Shown here: piece by piece, positions 1 to 5,503 of the stretch
How the letters are laid out: the number at the start of each line of letters is the position of its first letter
How positions within the stretch are numbered: position 1 is the stretch's first letter
Source of the DNA: UMGS1474 sp050946775
GTDB lineage: Bacteria; Bacillota; Clostridia; Oscillospirales; Acutalibacteraceae
Direction of reading: 5' to 3'
Assembly: GCA_050946775.1 (NCBI GenBank)
Contig: JBMNVL010000081.1
Coordinates: 1-8,419 of the forward strand
DNA length: 8,419 bases
Program-made: the position numbers and the translations under genes
The notes under the pieces: model-generated
The model's input: only the letters and a program-made list of their open reading frames with translations
What the model was told of the DNA's origin: nothing
Databases searched by the model: none

Positions 1-65
1 GGGTTGATCTTGTTTGTGCCGCCCGGACGAGAACCGGAGGTTCGATAAGTGACGCCCCGAGAGGG
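1..65. repeat. Direct repeat, copy A (65 bp)
   Basis: This 65-bp segment recurs at 175-239 with three mismatches that I can count (two around position 31-33, one at position 60). It begins at the window edge, so the true left limit is unknown. It has no credible reading frame. Copy B is preceded by a hairpin and a tRNA-3'-end-like string; whether copy A has the same upstream context lies outside the window. Confidence 0.9.
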
Positions 66-127
66 CAAGCGGCAGCGCGGCCCGATCGGTCGGCGGAACT
101 TATGCATGCGAGCGCAAGCGAGTCGTA

Positions 128-145
128 GTCCGGCCACCGGCACCA
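128..145 (+). other. tRNA 3'-end-like fragment ending in CCA
   Basis: The string CCGGC-CACCGGC-A-CCA (130-145) has the form of a tRNA end: T-stem 3' strand, 7-nt acceptor 3' strand, discriminator A and encoded CCA. The CACCGGCACCA ending is typical of some bacterial tRNA-Leu genes. No matching 5' acceptor strand (GCCGGTG), T-loop (TTCGANN) or T-stem 5' strand (GCCGG) lies upstream, so this is not an intact tRNA. It could be a remnant, a duplicated attachment-site tail, or coincidence. The hairpin at 145-182 starts exactly at its last base, as a terminator follows a real tRNA gene. Confidence 0.4.
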
Positions 146-182
146 TCAACCCCTTCGCCCCTTTCGGGGCGGAGGGGTTGAT
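145..182 (+). terminator. Strong hairpin, possibly a tRNA-type terminator
   Basis: A 17-nt arm (145-161) pairs with 166-182 with a single G-T wobble around a TTTC loop. The following tract (CTTGTTTGTG) is only moderately T-rich, so termination would be imperfect. The position directly after a tRNA-3'-like string suggests it derives from a tRNA terminator. Confidence 0.5.
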
Positions 183-239
183 CTTGTTTGTGCCGCCCGG
201 ACGAAAGCCGGAGGTTCGATAAGTGACGCCCCGGGAGGG
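175..239. repeat. Direct repeat, copy B (65 bp)
   Basis: This is the second copy of the repeat at 1-65, offset by 174 bp and 62/65 identical by eye. Identity stops abruptly after the GAGGG at the right end. The first bases form the 3' arm of the hairpin at 145-182, so the hairpin and the repeat overlap. The sequence between the copies (66-174) is not repeated within the window. Confidence 0.9.
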
Positions 240-277
240 TGCGTTTTTCACTCTGCCGGCGTTGGATTTCTCCCCAC

Positions 278-302
278 TCAACCGCCGGTTGGTTGATTTT
301 TT
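278..302 (+). terminator. Small intrinsic terminator-like hairpin
   Basis: TCAACC (278-283) pairs perfectly with GGTTGA (291-296) around a 7-nt loop and is followed by six T (297-302). The stem is short, so strength is uncertain. No gene upstream in the window needs it; it may end a transcript coming from the left of the window. Confidence 0.45.
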
Positions 303-402
303 GCCCGGCGCGGTATGATGGCGGCGAATACTCGTGGCAGAAAAAGGGATCGGCAAGGAATGACTCCTTGTCCGCGCAAGCGTCGGAACGGCCCGGTGCT
401 GG

Positions 403-428
403 AGCGTTTCGACGCTTTTTCTTTTTTT
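403..428 (+). terminator. Intrinsic terminator
   Basis: AGCGT (403-407), TTCG loop, ACGCT (412-416), then a long T tract interrupted by one C (416-428). The TTCG tetraloop closing a short GC stem with 12 T behind it is a convincing Rho-independent terminator. It insulates the downstream GGDEF gene from anything transcribed from the left. Confidence 0.7.
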
Positions 429-461
429 GTACCAATAATTCCATATTTTTTCGGTTCGCTA

Positions 462-490
462 TTGTAATTTCTGCCCATTTTTGGTATACT
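462..490 (+). promoter_or_regulatory. Sigma-A promoter of the GGDEF gene
   Basis: TTGTAA (462-467) and TATACT (485-490) are separated by exactly 17 bp in AT-rich DNA just after a terminator. Transcription would start near 497, giving a leader of about 36 nt before the start codon at 533. Confidence 0.75.
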
Positions 491-532
491 GATCGAAAGA
501 AACTTACAAACTTGCTGAAAGAAGGACGTCGT

Positions 533-1735
533 ATGTATTATTCGGCGATCGACTTGCTGGCGATTTTGATTCTGATCATTGAAAACAACGCCACTTTGCT
601 CCGGCGCGGCAATTATATGGTGCAACCGGCGTGGCGGGTATACCGGCGGTTTTTGCTTTCGGTGCTGGCGTATCTGGTCACCGACGCGTTATGGGGAATT
701 CTGGAATTTCAAAAGCTGTCCCTGGCCTTGTTCATCGATACCCAGATCTATTTCATCACCATGGCGGTGGGTATCTTTTTCTGGACTCAGTACGTGGTGA
801 CCTATCTGGACGAAAAAAGCGGCTACGCGTCGCTGCTGCTGTATACCGGACGGGCCTTTTCCGGCGGCGTGCTGGTGCTGGTGGCGCTCAATTTCTTTAT
901 CCCCGTGCTCTTCCGGGTCGACGAGCGGTGCGTCTACCAGCCCACTCCCACCCGGGACGTGCTGCTCATTCTCCAGATCGTCCTGCTGCTGCTGATCTCG
1001 ATCTACGCTTTTATTGCCATCCTCAAGAAAAAAGGAGCCGTCGGAAAGCGTTACCGCACCATCGCCCTGTTCGGGCTGATTATGGCGGCGTTTTTGTTCA
1101 TACAGCTGTGGTTCCCCTATCTGCCGATCTACGCCGTCGCCTACCTGCTGGGCACCAGTCTGCTGCACACCTTCGTCGTCAACGATGAAAAAGAGGAGTA
1201 CCGGCTGGAGCTGGAAGAGGCGCTGGTGCGGGAAAAGCAGCATTACGAGGAATTGAAATCCGCCCGGGTGCTGGCTTATACCGATCCTTTGACCCGGGTC
1301 AAAAGCAAGCTGGCCTACGCCGAGCAGGAAAAAAACAGGGATGCCGCCATTGCCGCCAAAACCGCCGCGCCCTTCGCCATCGCCGTGTTTGACGTCAACG
1401 GGCTCAAGGCCGTCAACGACAAATACGGCCACGAGCAGGGCGACCAGTTCCTTTACAACGCCTGCCAGATCATCTGCAAGCATTACCAGCACAGCCCCGT
1501 TTTCCGCATCGGCGGGGACGAGTTCGTCGCCCTGCTTGAGCGGGCGGATTACGAAAACCGGCAGGAGCTTCAGACCCGGTTCGATCGGATGATGGAGCCA
1601 AACGGCGAGGACAATCAGATCGTCGTCGCCATGGGGATGGCGGAATATATCCCCGGACAGGACCGTTCTCTCAACGACGTTTTCGGCCGGGCCGACCGGC
1701 AGATGTACGAACGCAAACGCCAGCTGAAAGGATAA
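533..1735 (+). CDS. Membrane-anchored GGDEF diguanylate cyclase
   Basis: This 400-residue protein is predicted to make the second messenger cyclic di-GMP from two GTP at the inner face of the membrane. The first ~215 residues are hydrophobic, with roughly six or seven membrane segments (about 5-20, 39-58, 70-91, 103-125, 141-164, 176-196, 198-215). I do not recognise this sensor region as a named family. A charged helical linker (217-245) leads to a GGDEF domain: DPLT at 251-254, the metal-binding FDVNG with D287, the KAVND/KYGH block (292-300), and intact GGDEF at 327-331. The inhibitory I-site RxxD is absent (Y and S occupy those positions), so canonical product feedback is not expected. 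The start at ATG 533 is chosen because GAAGGA (521-526) lies 6 nt upstream and the promoter at 462-490 excludes the longer frame opening at 239. It is followed by a terminator, so probably monocistronic. Confidence 0.92.
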   Translation: MYYSAIDLLAILILIIENNATLLRRGNYMVQPAWRVYRRFLLSVLAYLVTDALWGILEFQKLSLALFIDTQIYFITMAVGIFFWTQYVVTYLDEKSGYASLLLYTGRAFSGGVLVLVALNFFIPVLFRVDERCVYQPTPTRDVLLILQIVLLLLISIYAFIAILKKKGAVGKRYRTIALFGLIMAAFLFIQLWFPYLPIYAVAYLLGTSLLHTFVVNDEKEEYRLELEEALVREKQHYEELKSARVLAYTDPLTRVKSKLAYAEQEKNRDAAIAAKTAAPFAIAVFDVNGLKAVNDKYGHEQGDQFLYNACQIICKHYQHSPVFRIGGDEFVALLERADYENRQELQTRFDRMMEPNGEDNQIVVAMGMAEYIPGQDRSLNDVFGRADRQMYERKRQLKG

Positions 1736-1747
1736 CCGCCGGCTTTG

Positions 1748-1784
1748 CCGCCCGTCACGCCCGTCGCGTGGCGGGCGGTTTTTT
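1748..1784 (+). terminator. Intrinsic terminator after the GGDEF gene
   Basis: The 12-nt arm 1748-1759 pairs with 1767-1778 with one G-T wobble around a 7-nt loop, followed by six T. It begins 13 nt after the GGDEF stop codon and separates that gene from the acyltransferase gene. Confidence 0.9.
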
Positions 1785-1793
1785 CCCGCAGGA

Positions 1794-1822
1794 TTGACGG
1801 ATTTGCGGGAAAATGGTATGCT
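1794..1822 (+). promoter_or_regulatory. Sigma-A promoter of the acyltransferase gene
   Basis: TTGACG (1794-1799) and TATGCT (1817-1822) are spaced by 17 bp, with TGG directly before the -10 box (extended -10). Transcription would start near 1829, leaving a ~28-nt leader. The -35 box contains the in-frame TTG that opens the longest reading frame, which argues against that TTG as start codon. Confidence 0.8.
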
Positions 1823-1842
1823 AAAGCAGACGCTTCGTCGAA

Positions 1843-1849
1843 AAGGAGG
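1843..1849 (+). promoter_or_regulatory. Ribosome binding site that sets the GTG start
   Basis: AAGGAGG is a full anti-16S match located 7 nt before GTG 1857. The in-frame upstream candidates (TTG 1794, ATG 1818) overlap promoter elements and have no comparable site. Confidence 0.85.
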
Positions 1850-1856
1850 GCTTCCG

Positions 1857-3104
1857 GTGCTGGATAACGTTCCGCGTTTTGATATGAAACGACCCCCGAT
1901 GCGGATGCATCTGCGGGGCTTGATGCGCCTGCTCTGCGCGCCGTCGCTGATCGCCCACAAAAACACCCTGACCCGGGTGGATATGGAAGGGATCAAGCCG
2001 CCCTATCTGCTTTTGTGCAACCACAACGCCTTTATGGATTTCACCGTGGCGATCAAGGCCACCTTTCCCCACCGGGTCAACTTCGTGGTGGCGATCGACG
2101 GCTTTCTCAAGCGGGAGTGGCTGCTGCGGCTGATCGGCTGTATCTGCAAGCGCAAATTCACCCGCGATACCCAACTGGTGCGCCAGCTGCGCCGGGTGGT
2201 CGGACGGGGCGATATCGCCGCCGTTTATCCCGAGGCGCGGTATTCCCTGTGCGGCACCACCGCCGTGCTGCCCGAATCCATCGGCAAGCTGGCAAAGCTT
2301 TTGGACGTGCCGGTGGTCACCCTGATCTGCCACGGGCATCACGTCAACTCCCCCTTTTGGAATCTGCCCGACCACAAGGTAAAGGGCACCGAAGCGGTGA
2401 TGACCGGCCTGCTGACGGTCGATCAACTGCGCGCCATGTCCCATGAGGAGGTGACCGCCGCCATCGAGCGGGCCTTCCAATACGACGATTACGCCTGGCA
2501 AAAGGAAAACGGCGTCCGCGTTTCCTACAAGGACCGCGCCAGAGGACTGCACAAGGTGCTGTATCAATGCCCCCGCTGCCGCGCCGAATACCGGATGCGC
2601 TCCGAAGGGATCACCCTGCGGTGCGACGCCTGCGGCAAGCAGTGGGAAATGACCGAGCTGGGCGAGCTGGCCGCCAAAGAGGGCGAGACCGAATTCACCC
2701 ACATCCCCGACTGGTACGAGTGGGAACGGCAAAACGTCCGCGGCGAGATTGAGCGGGGAGAATACCGCTTCGACAGCGCCGTGCGGGTGGACGCCCTGCC
2801 CAACGCCCGGGGATATATCGACCTGGGCGCCGGGCGGCTGGTCCACGATATGGACGGGTTTCATCTGCGGGGGAAGTATATGGGCGAAGACTACGCCGTC
2901 GACATCCCGGCCGCCAATCTGTATTCCTGCCATATTGAATACGATTATCTGGGCAAATACGGCGACTGCGTCGATCTCAACACCCCGACCGACACGCTGT
3001 ATATCTACCCCGAGGGCGAGGATTTTTCGGTGACCAAGCTGGCGCTGGCCACCGAGGAGTTGTACGGTCATTACTGGAGGAACAAACGCCCGGCCGGGGC
3101 ATGA
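1857..3104 (+). CDS. PlsC-like acyltransferase with C-terminal zinc ribbon
   Basis: This 415-residue protein belongs to the PlsC/LPLAT acyltransferase group, which moves an acyl chain onto lysophosphatidate or a related acceptor at the cytoplasmic membrane. The catalytic HX4D is in NHNAFMD (H56, D61). The block usually read as PEGTRS appears as YPEARYS (P125, E126, R128, S130), a deviation from the standard motif. The family is normally about 200-260 residues. Here ~180 extra residues follow, starting with a four-cysteine zinc ribbon (CPRC at 238-241, CDAC at 256-259) and then a Tyr/Asp-rich C-terminal part that I do not recognise. The substrate is therefore uncertain. The start is GTG 1857, fixed by the AAGGAGG at 1843-1849. 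It has its own promoter and converges on a fatty-acid-binding DegV protein, which hints at shared lipid metabolism. Confidence 0.82.
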   Translation: MLDNVPRFDMKRPPMRMHLRGLMRLLCAPSLIAHKNTLTRVDMEGIKPPYLLLCNHNAFMDFTVAIKATFPHRVNFVVAIDGFLKREWLLRLIGCICKRKFTRDTQLVRQLRRVVGRGDIAAVYPEARYSLCGTTAVLPESIGKLAKLLDVPVVTLICHGHHVNSPFWNLPDHKVKGTEAVMTGLLTVDQLRAMSHEEVTAAIERAFQYDDYAWQKENGVRVSYKDRARGLHKVLYQCPRCRAEYRMRSEGITLRCDACGKQWEMTELGELAAKEGETEFTHIPDWYEWERQNVRGEIERGEYRFDSAVRVDALPNARGYIDLGAGRLVHDMDGFHLRGKYMGEDYAVDIPAANLYSCHIEYDYLGKYGDCVDLNTPTDTLYIYPEGEDFSVTKLALATEELYGHYWRNKRPAGA

Positions 3105-3145
3105 GCCCGGATTGCACGTTTATTGCGGGCGGATGATATCCTCCG

Positions 3146-3364
3146 TTTGCGGTGCCCGGCTCCGGTGTGGCGCCTTCGCGCTCACCGATCGCCGACCGCT
3201 GCACCAGCTTTTTGCTCGCTGCTTCCGCCCCCGGCGGCGCTCGCAAACGCTACCATTTGCGGTGCCCGGCTCCGGCGTGGCGCTATCGCGCTCACCGGTC
3301 GCCGACCGCGGCACCAGCTTTTTGCTCGCTGCTTCCGCCCCCGGCGGCGCTCGCAAACGCTACC
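3146..3364. repeat. 110-bp tandem duplication in the intergenic island
   Basis: Two head-to-tail copies, 3146-3254 and 3256-3364 (period 110), differ at 5 of 109 positions by my count. Each contains nested inverted repeats: in copy 2, GGTGCC (3261-3266) pairs with GGCACC (3310-3315), enclosing GTGGCGC/GCGCTCAC and CGGTC-GCC-GACCG hairpins. Each unit also starts with TTTGCG and nearly ends with CGCAAA. Several short open frames cross the duplication on both strands, but they share only the repeat, have no ribosome binding sites, and look spurious. The best description is a REP/MITE-like structured repeat. Confidence 0.9.
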
Positions 3365-3406
3365 CCTACGGCAATCCGCCAATTTGCGCCACGCCGTGCG
3401 TTACCG

Positions 3407-3441
3407 TCTAATATCTAACGTCTAATATCTAACGTCTAACA
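3407..3441. repeat. Heptamer tandem repeat (TCTAAYN x5)
   Basis: Five consecutive heptamers: TCTAATA, TCTAACG, TCTAATA, TCTAACG, TCTAACA, so the array alternates as a 14-bp higher-order unit repeated 2.5 times. It sits in AT-richer sequence between the 110-bp duplication and the terminator. Confidence 0.9.
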
Positions 3442-3512
3442 TCCGACAGCCCTGCACGTGTTATGGGGTATCGACTGCCTGTCCCGCGCAAACTCCCCGC
3501 ATAGCCCGTACG

Positions 3513-3549
3513 AAAACCCGGCTGACGCCGATGGCGTCAGCCGGGTTTT
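3513..3549 (-). terminator. Bidirectional intrinsic terminator between convergent genes
   Basis: AAAACCCGGCTGACGCC (3513-3529) pairs perfectly with 3533-3549 around a 3-nt loop. The A4 and T4 ends make it terminator-like on both strands. It lies 24 nt beyond the DegV stop codon (minus strand) and is the only good terminator for the acyltransferase gene on the plus strand, though 409 nt after that stop. Confidence 0.92.
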
Positions 3550-3573
3550 GATATCGATCAGACCTTGCCGCCG

Positions 3574-4452
3574 TCAGATTCCGCGTACCCCGTCGGCGCC
3601 CTCAAAAAAGAGGGCCAGGGTGCCGGGGCCGACGTGGGAGCCAGTCACCGGCTCGTAACAGACGGTGAGGATCTCCCGGGGGGGACACAGCCGGCGCAGC
3701 AGGCTCTCCAGATACCCGGCGTCCTGCGGGCAGTCGGCGTGGGCAATCCCCACGATCTGCTCCCCGGCGTTTTTGACCAGCTCGGCGTACCGGCGAGCCA
3801 GCTCCTCGATCGCCCGTTTGCGGCCGCGCACCTTGGAAAAGGTGACGATCTGCCCTTTTTCGTTGCCCTTGAGCAGCGGCTTGATCTGCAGCATCGTCCC
3901 CACCAGCGCCACTGCGCCCGACAGACGGCCGGTTTTGCGCAGATGCATCAGATCGTCCACCGTGAAGATCTGGCACATCCGGTGACGGGCGGTGTCCAGC
4001 TTTTGCCAGGTCTCCTCCAGCGACGCTCCTTTGTCCCGCATCCGCACCGCCTTGAGCACCAGAATGCCCTCGCCCAGCGACGCGCCGAGGGTATCGATCA
4101 GCCGGATCTGCCGCGCGGGGTATTCCTCCCGCAGCTCCTCGGCCGCCAGACACGCCATGTGGAACGACCCGCTGATCCCAGACGACATCCCGATGAACAG
4201 CAGATCGTTTCCGCTCGCCAGCACGTCGCCCATGGCGTCGAGGTATTGCTGGGGATTGATCTGCGAGGTGGTCACCGCCATCCCCTCCCGCATCGCCTGA
4301 TAATAGGCGGCGCCGTCGAAAGCATCGGTGTCCAGACAGGTGCGCGGATCGCCGTTGACGGTGTACACAAAGGGGATCACCGCCACGCCGTGTTTTTTCA
4401 GGATTCTGGTCGGCAGATTGGCCGACGTATCGGTCATAATGGTAAACGCCAT
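3574..4452 (-). CDS. DegV family fatty-acid-binding protein (FakB-type)
   Basis: This 292-residue protein is a DegV/FakB family member. Members bind a fatty acid in a tunnel between two domains; in Firmicutes, FakB proteins present it to the kinase FakA for acyl-phosphate formation. Family marks are the N-terminal DTSANLP (8-14), TTSQ (61-64), SSGISGS (90-96), the VDDLMHLRKTGRL block (165-177), IKPLL (190-194) and the C-terminal GSHVGPGTL (271-279), which together cover the usual full length. The start at ATG 4452 follows GAGGGAG at 4459-4465 with 6-nt spacing; upstream in-frame starts would add a low-complexity extension read through promoter sequence. No FakA gene is in the window. Whether it feeds the convergent acyltransferase is inference. 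Confidence 0.93.
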   Translation of the reverse strand: MAFTIMTDTSANLPTRILKKHGVAVIPFVYTVNGDPRTCLDTDAFDGAAYYQAMREGMAVTTSQINPQQYLDAMGDVLASGNDLLFIGMSSGISGSFHMACLAAEELREEYPARQIRLIDTLGASLGEGILVLKAVRMRDKGASLEETWQKLDTARHRMCQIFTVDDLMHLRKTGRLSGAVALVGTMLQIKPLLKGNEKGQIVTFSKVRGRKRAIEELARRYAELVKNAGEQIVGIAHADCPQDAGYLESLLRRLCPPREILTVCYEPVTGSHVGPGTLALFFEGADGVRGI

Positions 4453-4491
4453 CGTCTTCTCCCTCTTTCCCCGCCCGATCGGCGGAAATAC

Positions 4492-4508
4492 GGCCGCTGC
4501 CGGCGGCC
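4492..4508 (-). promoter_or_regulatory. Hairpin in the DegV mRNA leader
   Basis: GGCCGC (4492-4497) and GCGGCC (4503-4508) pair perfectly around a 5-nt loop. Given the promoter at 4518-4546, it lies at the very 5' end of the ~58-nt leader of the DegV transcript. No T tract follows, so it is not a terminator; it could stabilise the mRNA. Confidence 0.35.
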
Positions 4509-4517
4509 ATCGCCCAC

Positions 4518-4546
4518 AGTCTACCCGTGCGGACGGTAAAATACAA
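4518..4546 (-). promoter_or_regulatory. Sigma-A promoter of the DegV gene
   Basis: On the minus strand TTGTAT (4546-4541) and TAGACT (4523-4518) are separated by 17 bp. The predicted start near 4511 is about 58 nt before the DegV start codon. Confidence 0.7.
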
Positions 4547-4595
4547 CCTACTGCTGCCGCCGGTCGCTCTCCATCCCTTCGAGAGCCACTCTCCC

Positions 4596-4617
4596 GGCGG
4601 TAGAACGGGCGGTAGAA
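4596..4617. repeat. Pair of 10-bp direct repeats in the divergent intergenic region
   Basis: GGCGGTAGAA occurs at 4596-4605 and 4608-4617, 12 bp apart, between the outward-reading DegV promoter and the gene beginning at 4670. It could be a double operator half-site. A GCTCTC/GAGAGC hairpin (4566-4586) lies next to it. Confidence 0.5.
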
Positions 4618-4620
4618 TCC

Positions 4621-4649
4621 GCATATCGACAGCCTTTTCCACATAAACT
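4621..4649 (+). promoter_or_regulatory. Candidate sporulation sigma-E-type promoter
   Basis: GCATATC (4621-4627) and CATAAACT (4642-4649) are spaced by 14 bp. This fits the known Bacillus/Clostridium sigma-E pattern (KMATATT, ~14 bp, CATACAHT) at 6/7 and 7/8 positions. No good sigma-A -35/-10 pair is seen upstream of the gene at 4670. The predicted transcription start would fall at or just before the ribosome binding site (about 4656), an unusually short leader that weakens the call. Confidence 0.4.
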
Positions 4650-4655
4650 GAAGCG

Positions 4656-4662
4656 AAGGAGG
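4656..4662 (+). promoter_or_regulatory. Ribosome binding site that favours GTG 4670 over ATG 4664
   Basis: AAGGAGG ends one base before ATG 4664, too close for normal initiation, but lies 7 nt before the in-frame GTG at 4670, the usual spacing in this window (compare the same arrangement at 1843-1857). Confidence 0.7.
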
Positions 4663-4669
4663 GATGGAC

Positions 4670-5503
4670 GTGCTGTGCGTGCTGCAAACGACGCCTTACC
4701 CGCCGAAGGGTCGGCGGCGGCTGACCGGCCGGTTTCGCCGGGGAGAAGCGACCGCCTGTCCGGTAACGGTGCCGGGCGGGCATTTTTTGTTGATCAAAGC
4801 GGCGTATGACCGCCGGGGACGGCTGGACTGGGAGCGGATCGCTCTTTTGGCGGGACGGGGCGTTTCCCGGCTGTTGGTGCCGGGTGGGGTGATCCCGCCC
4901 GCGGGGATGGGCGGCGCCGCGTTTTCGGGAGGGGCACTGGCGGGAGAGCTGATGGCCAAGGCCGCCGTCCGGCTGCTGAAGACCGTCCCGGGATTGGAGC
5001 GCCGCCCGGTCGTGGTGGTCGATCCCGCCGCCCGCCACGCCGCTTTGGTCGAACGGCTGCTGCCGCTGGCGGGTCGGCTGCGGGTGATCACCGGCGATCC
5101 CGCCGCCTACCGGGCCGTCGCCGCCCGGGCGATGGTCCGCCTTGGCGCCTGTTTGCCGGTGGGCGGCGATTGGGGCGCTTTGGCCGGCGCGGCGCTGGCC
5201 GTCGCGCCCGACGGCGTCCCCGACCGCGCGCCTCAACCGCGGGGCTGGCTGTTGACCCGGGGCGAGAGCGGCCGCCGTCCCCGGACGGTGAGCGGCTATC
5301 TGCCGCCCGACGCCGGCGAATGGCTGGCGTTTTCGCCGCCGGGGATCGATCCCTGGGCGTTTTTGGCGGGGCTGTACGAATGCAGCGGCGTTGCCGCCGT
5401 TGCCGCCCGGCCGCCGCAAACGGTCTGCGCCGGCGGGCGAACGATGGCGCTGGGTGAGATCGCCTTTGCGCTGGCGGGGCTTGACATTGGCATTTCGGTT
5501 TAG
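4670..5503 (+). CDS. Unrecognised GC-rich protein, Rossmann-like middle
   Basis: I do not recognise this 277-residue protein and assign no function. It has no signal peptide and no convincing membrane segment. The N-terminus is basic (KGRRRLTGRFRRGE, 13-26). A glycine-rich stretch (72-92) is followed by alternating hydrophobic strands and helices: VVVVD at 114-118, LRVITGDP at 137-144, a helix ending in LGACLPV (158-164), then ALAVAPDG at 175-182. This is the pattern of a Rossmann-type beta-alpha-beta fold, but without a clear GxGxxG nucleotide loop. The frame is open for its full length, its codons are extremely GC-rich at third positions, and a strong ribosome binding site precedes it, so it is very likely real. 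The start is GTG 4670 (ATG 4664 is too close to the ribosome binding site). The sigma-E-like element upstream suggests a sporulation link, as inference only. Its last codons contain the greA promoter. Confidence 0.75.
   Translation: MLCVLQTTPYPPKGRRRLTGRFRRGEATACPVTVPGGHFLLIKAAYDRRGRLDWERIALLAGRGVSRLLVPGGVIPPAGMGGAAFSGGALAGELMAKAAVRLLKTVPGLERRPVVVVDPAARHAALVERLLPLAGRLRVITGDPAAYRAVAARAMVRLGACLPVGGDWGALAGAALAVAPDGVPDRAPQPRGWLLTRGESGRRPRTVSGYLPPDAGEWLAFSPPGIDPWAFLAGLYECSGVAAVAARPPQTVCAGGRTMALGEIAFALAGLDIGISV

Noticed and set aside
70..145. Complete tRNA-Leu gene
   Set aside because: No 5' acceptor strand, D arm, anticodon arm or T-loop can be found; only the last ~18 bases match.
100..444. Minus-strand 114-codon frame
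   Set aside because: It is the antisense of the repeat and tRNA-like tail (the GAGGRT string is the reverse of a tRNA 3' end), with no ribosome binding site; the type of frame that creates spurious repeated proteins.
239..532. Upstream extension of the GGDEF reading frame to ATG 239
   Set aside because: It reads through a repeat end, two terminators and the promoter at 462-490, gives an unlikely protein sequence, and has no ribosome binding site; ATG 533 has GAAGGA at proper spacing.
689..1996. Long minus-strand open frame opposite the GGDEF gene
   Set aside because: A high-GC shadow frame rich in Gln/Gly/Val/His with no motifs, while the plus strand encodes an intact GGDEF domain.
1821..3071. 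Long minus-strand open frame opposite the acyltransferase gene
   Set aside because: Shadow frame; the plus strand has catalytic motifs, promoter and ribosome binding site.
3112..3425. Several small frames on both strands in the repeat island
   Set aside because: They share only the 110-bp duplication, lack ribosome binding sites and repeat the same peptide twice; no evidence of a gene.
3146..3441. CRISPR array
   Set aside because: Tandem copies without unique spacers; the repeats are 110 bp and 7 bp directly abutting.
4453..4644. N-terminal extension of the DegV protein
   Set aside because: It would include the promoter at 4518-4546 and adds a low-complexity tail absent from the family; ATG 4452 matches the usual DegV start.
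3602..5419. 605-codon minus-strand frame
   Set aside because: It crosses the DegV gene out of frame and the antisense of the 4670 gene, with Arg/Pro/Gly-rich low-complexity sequence.
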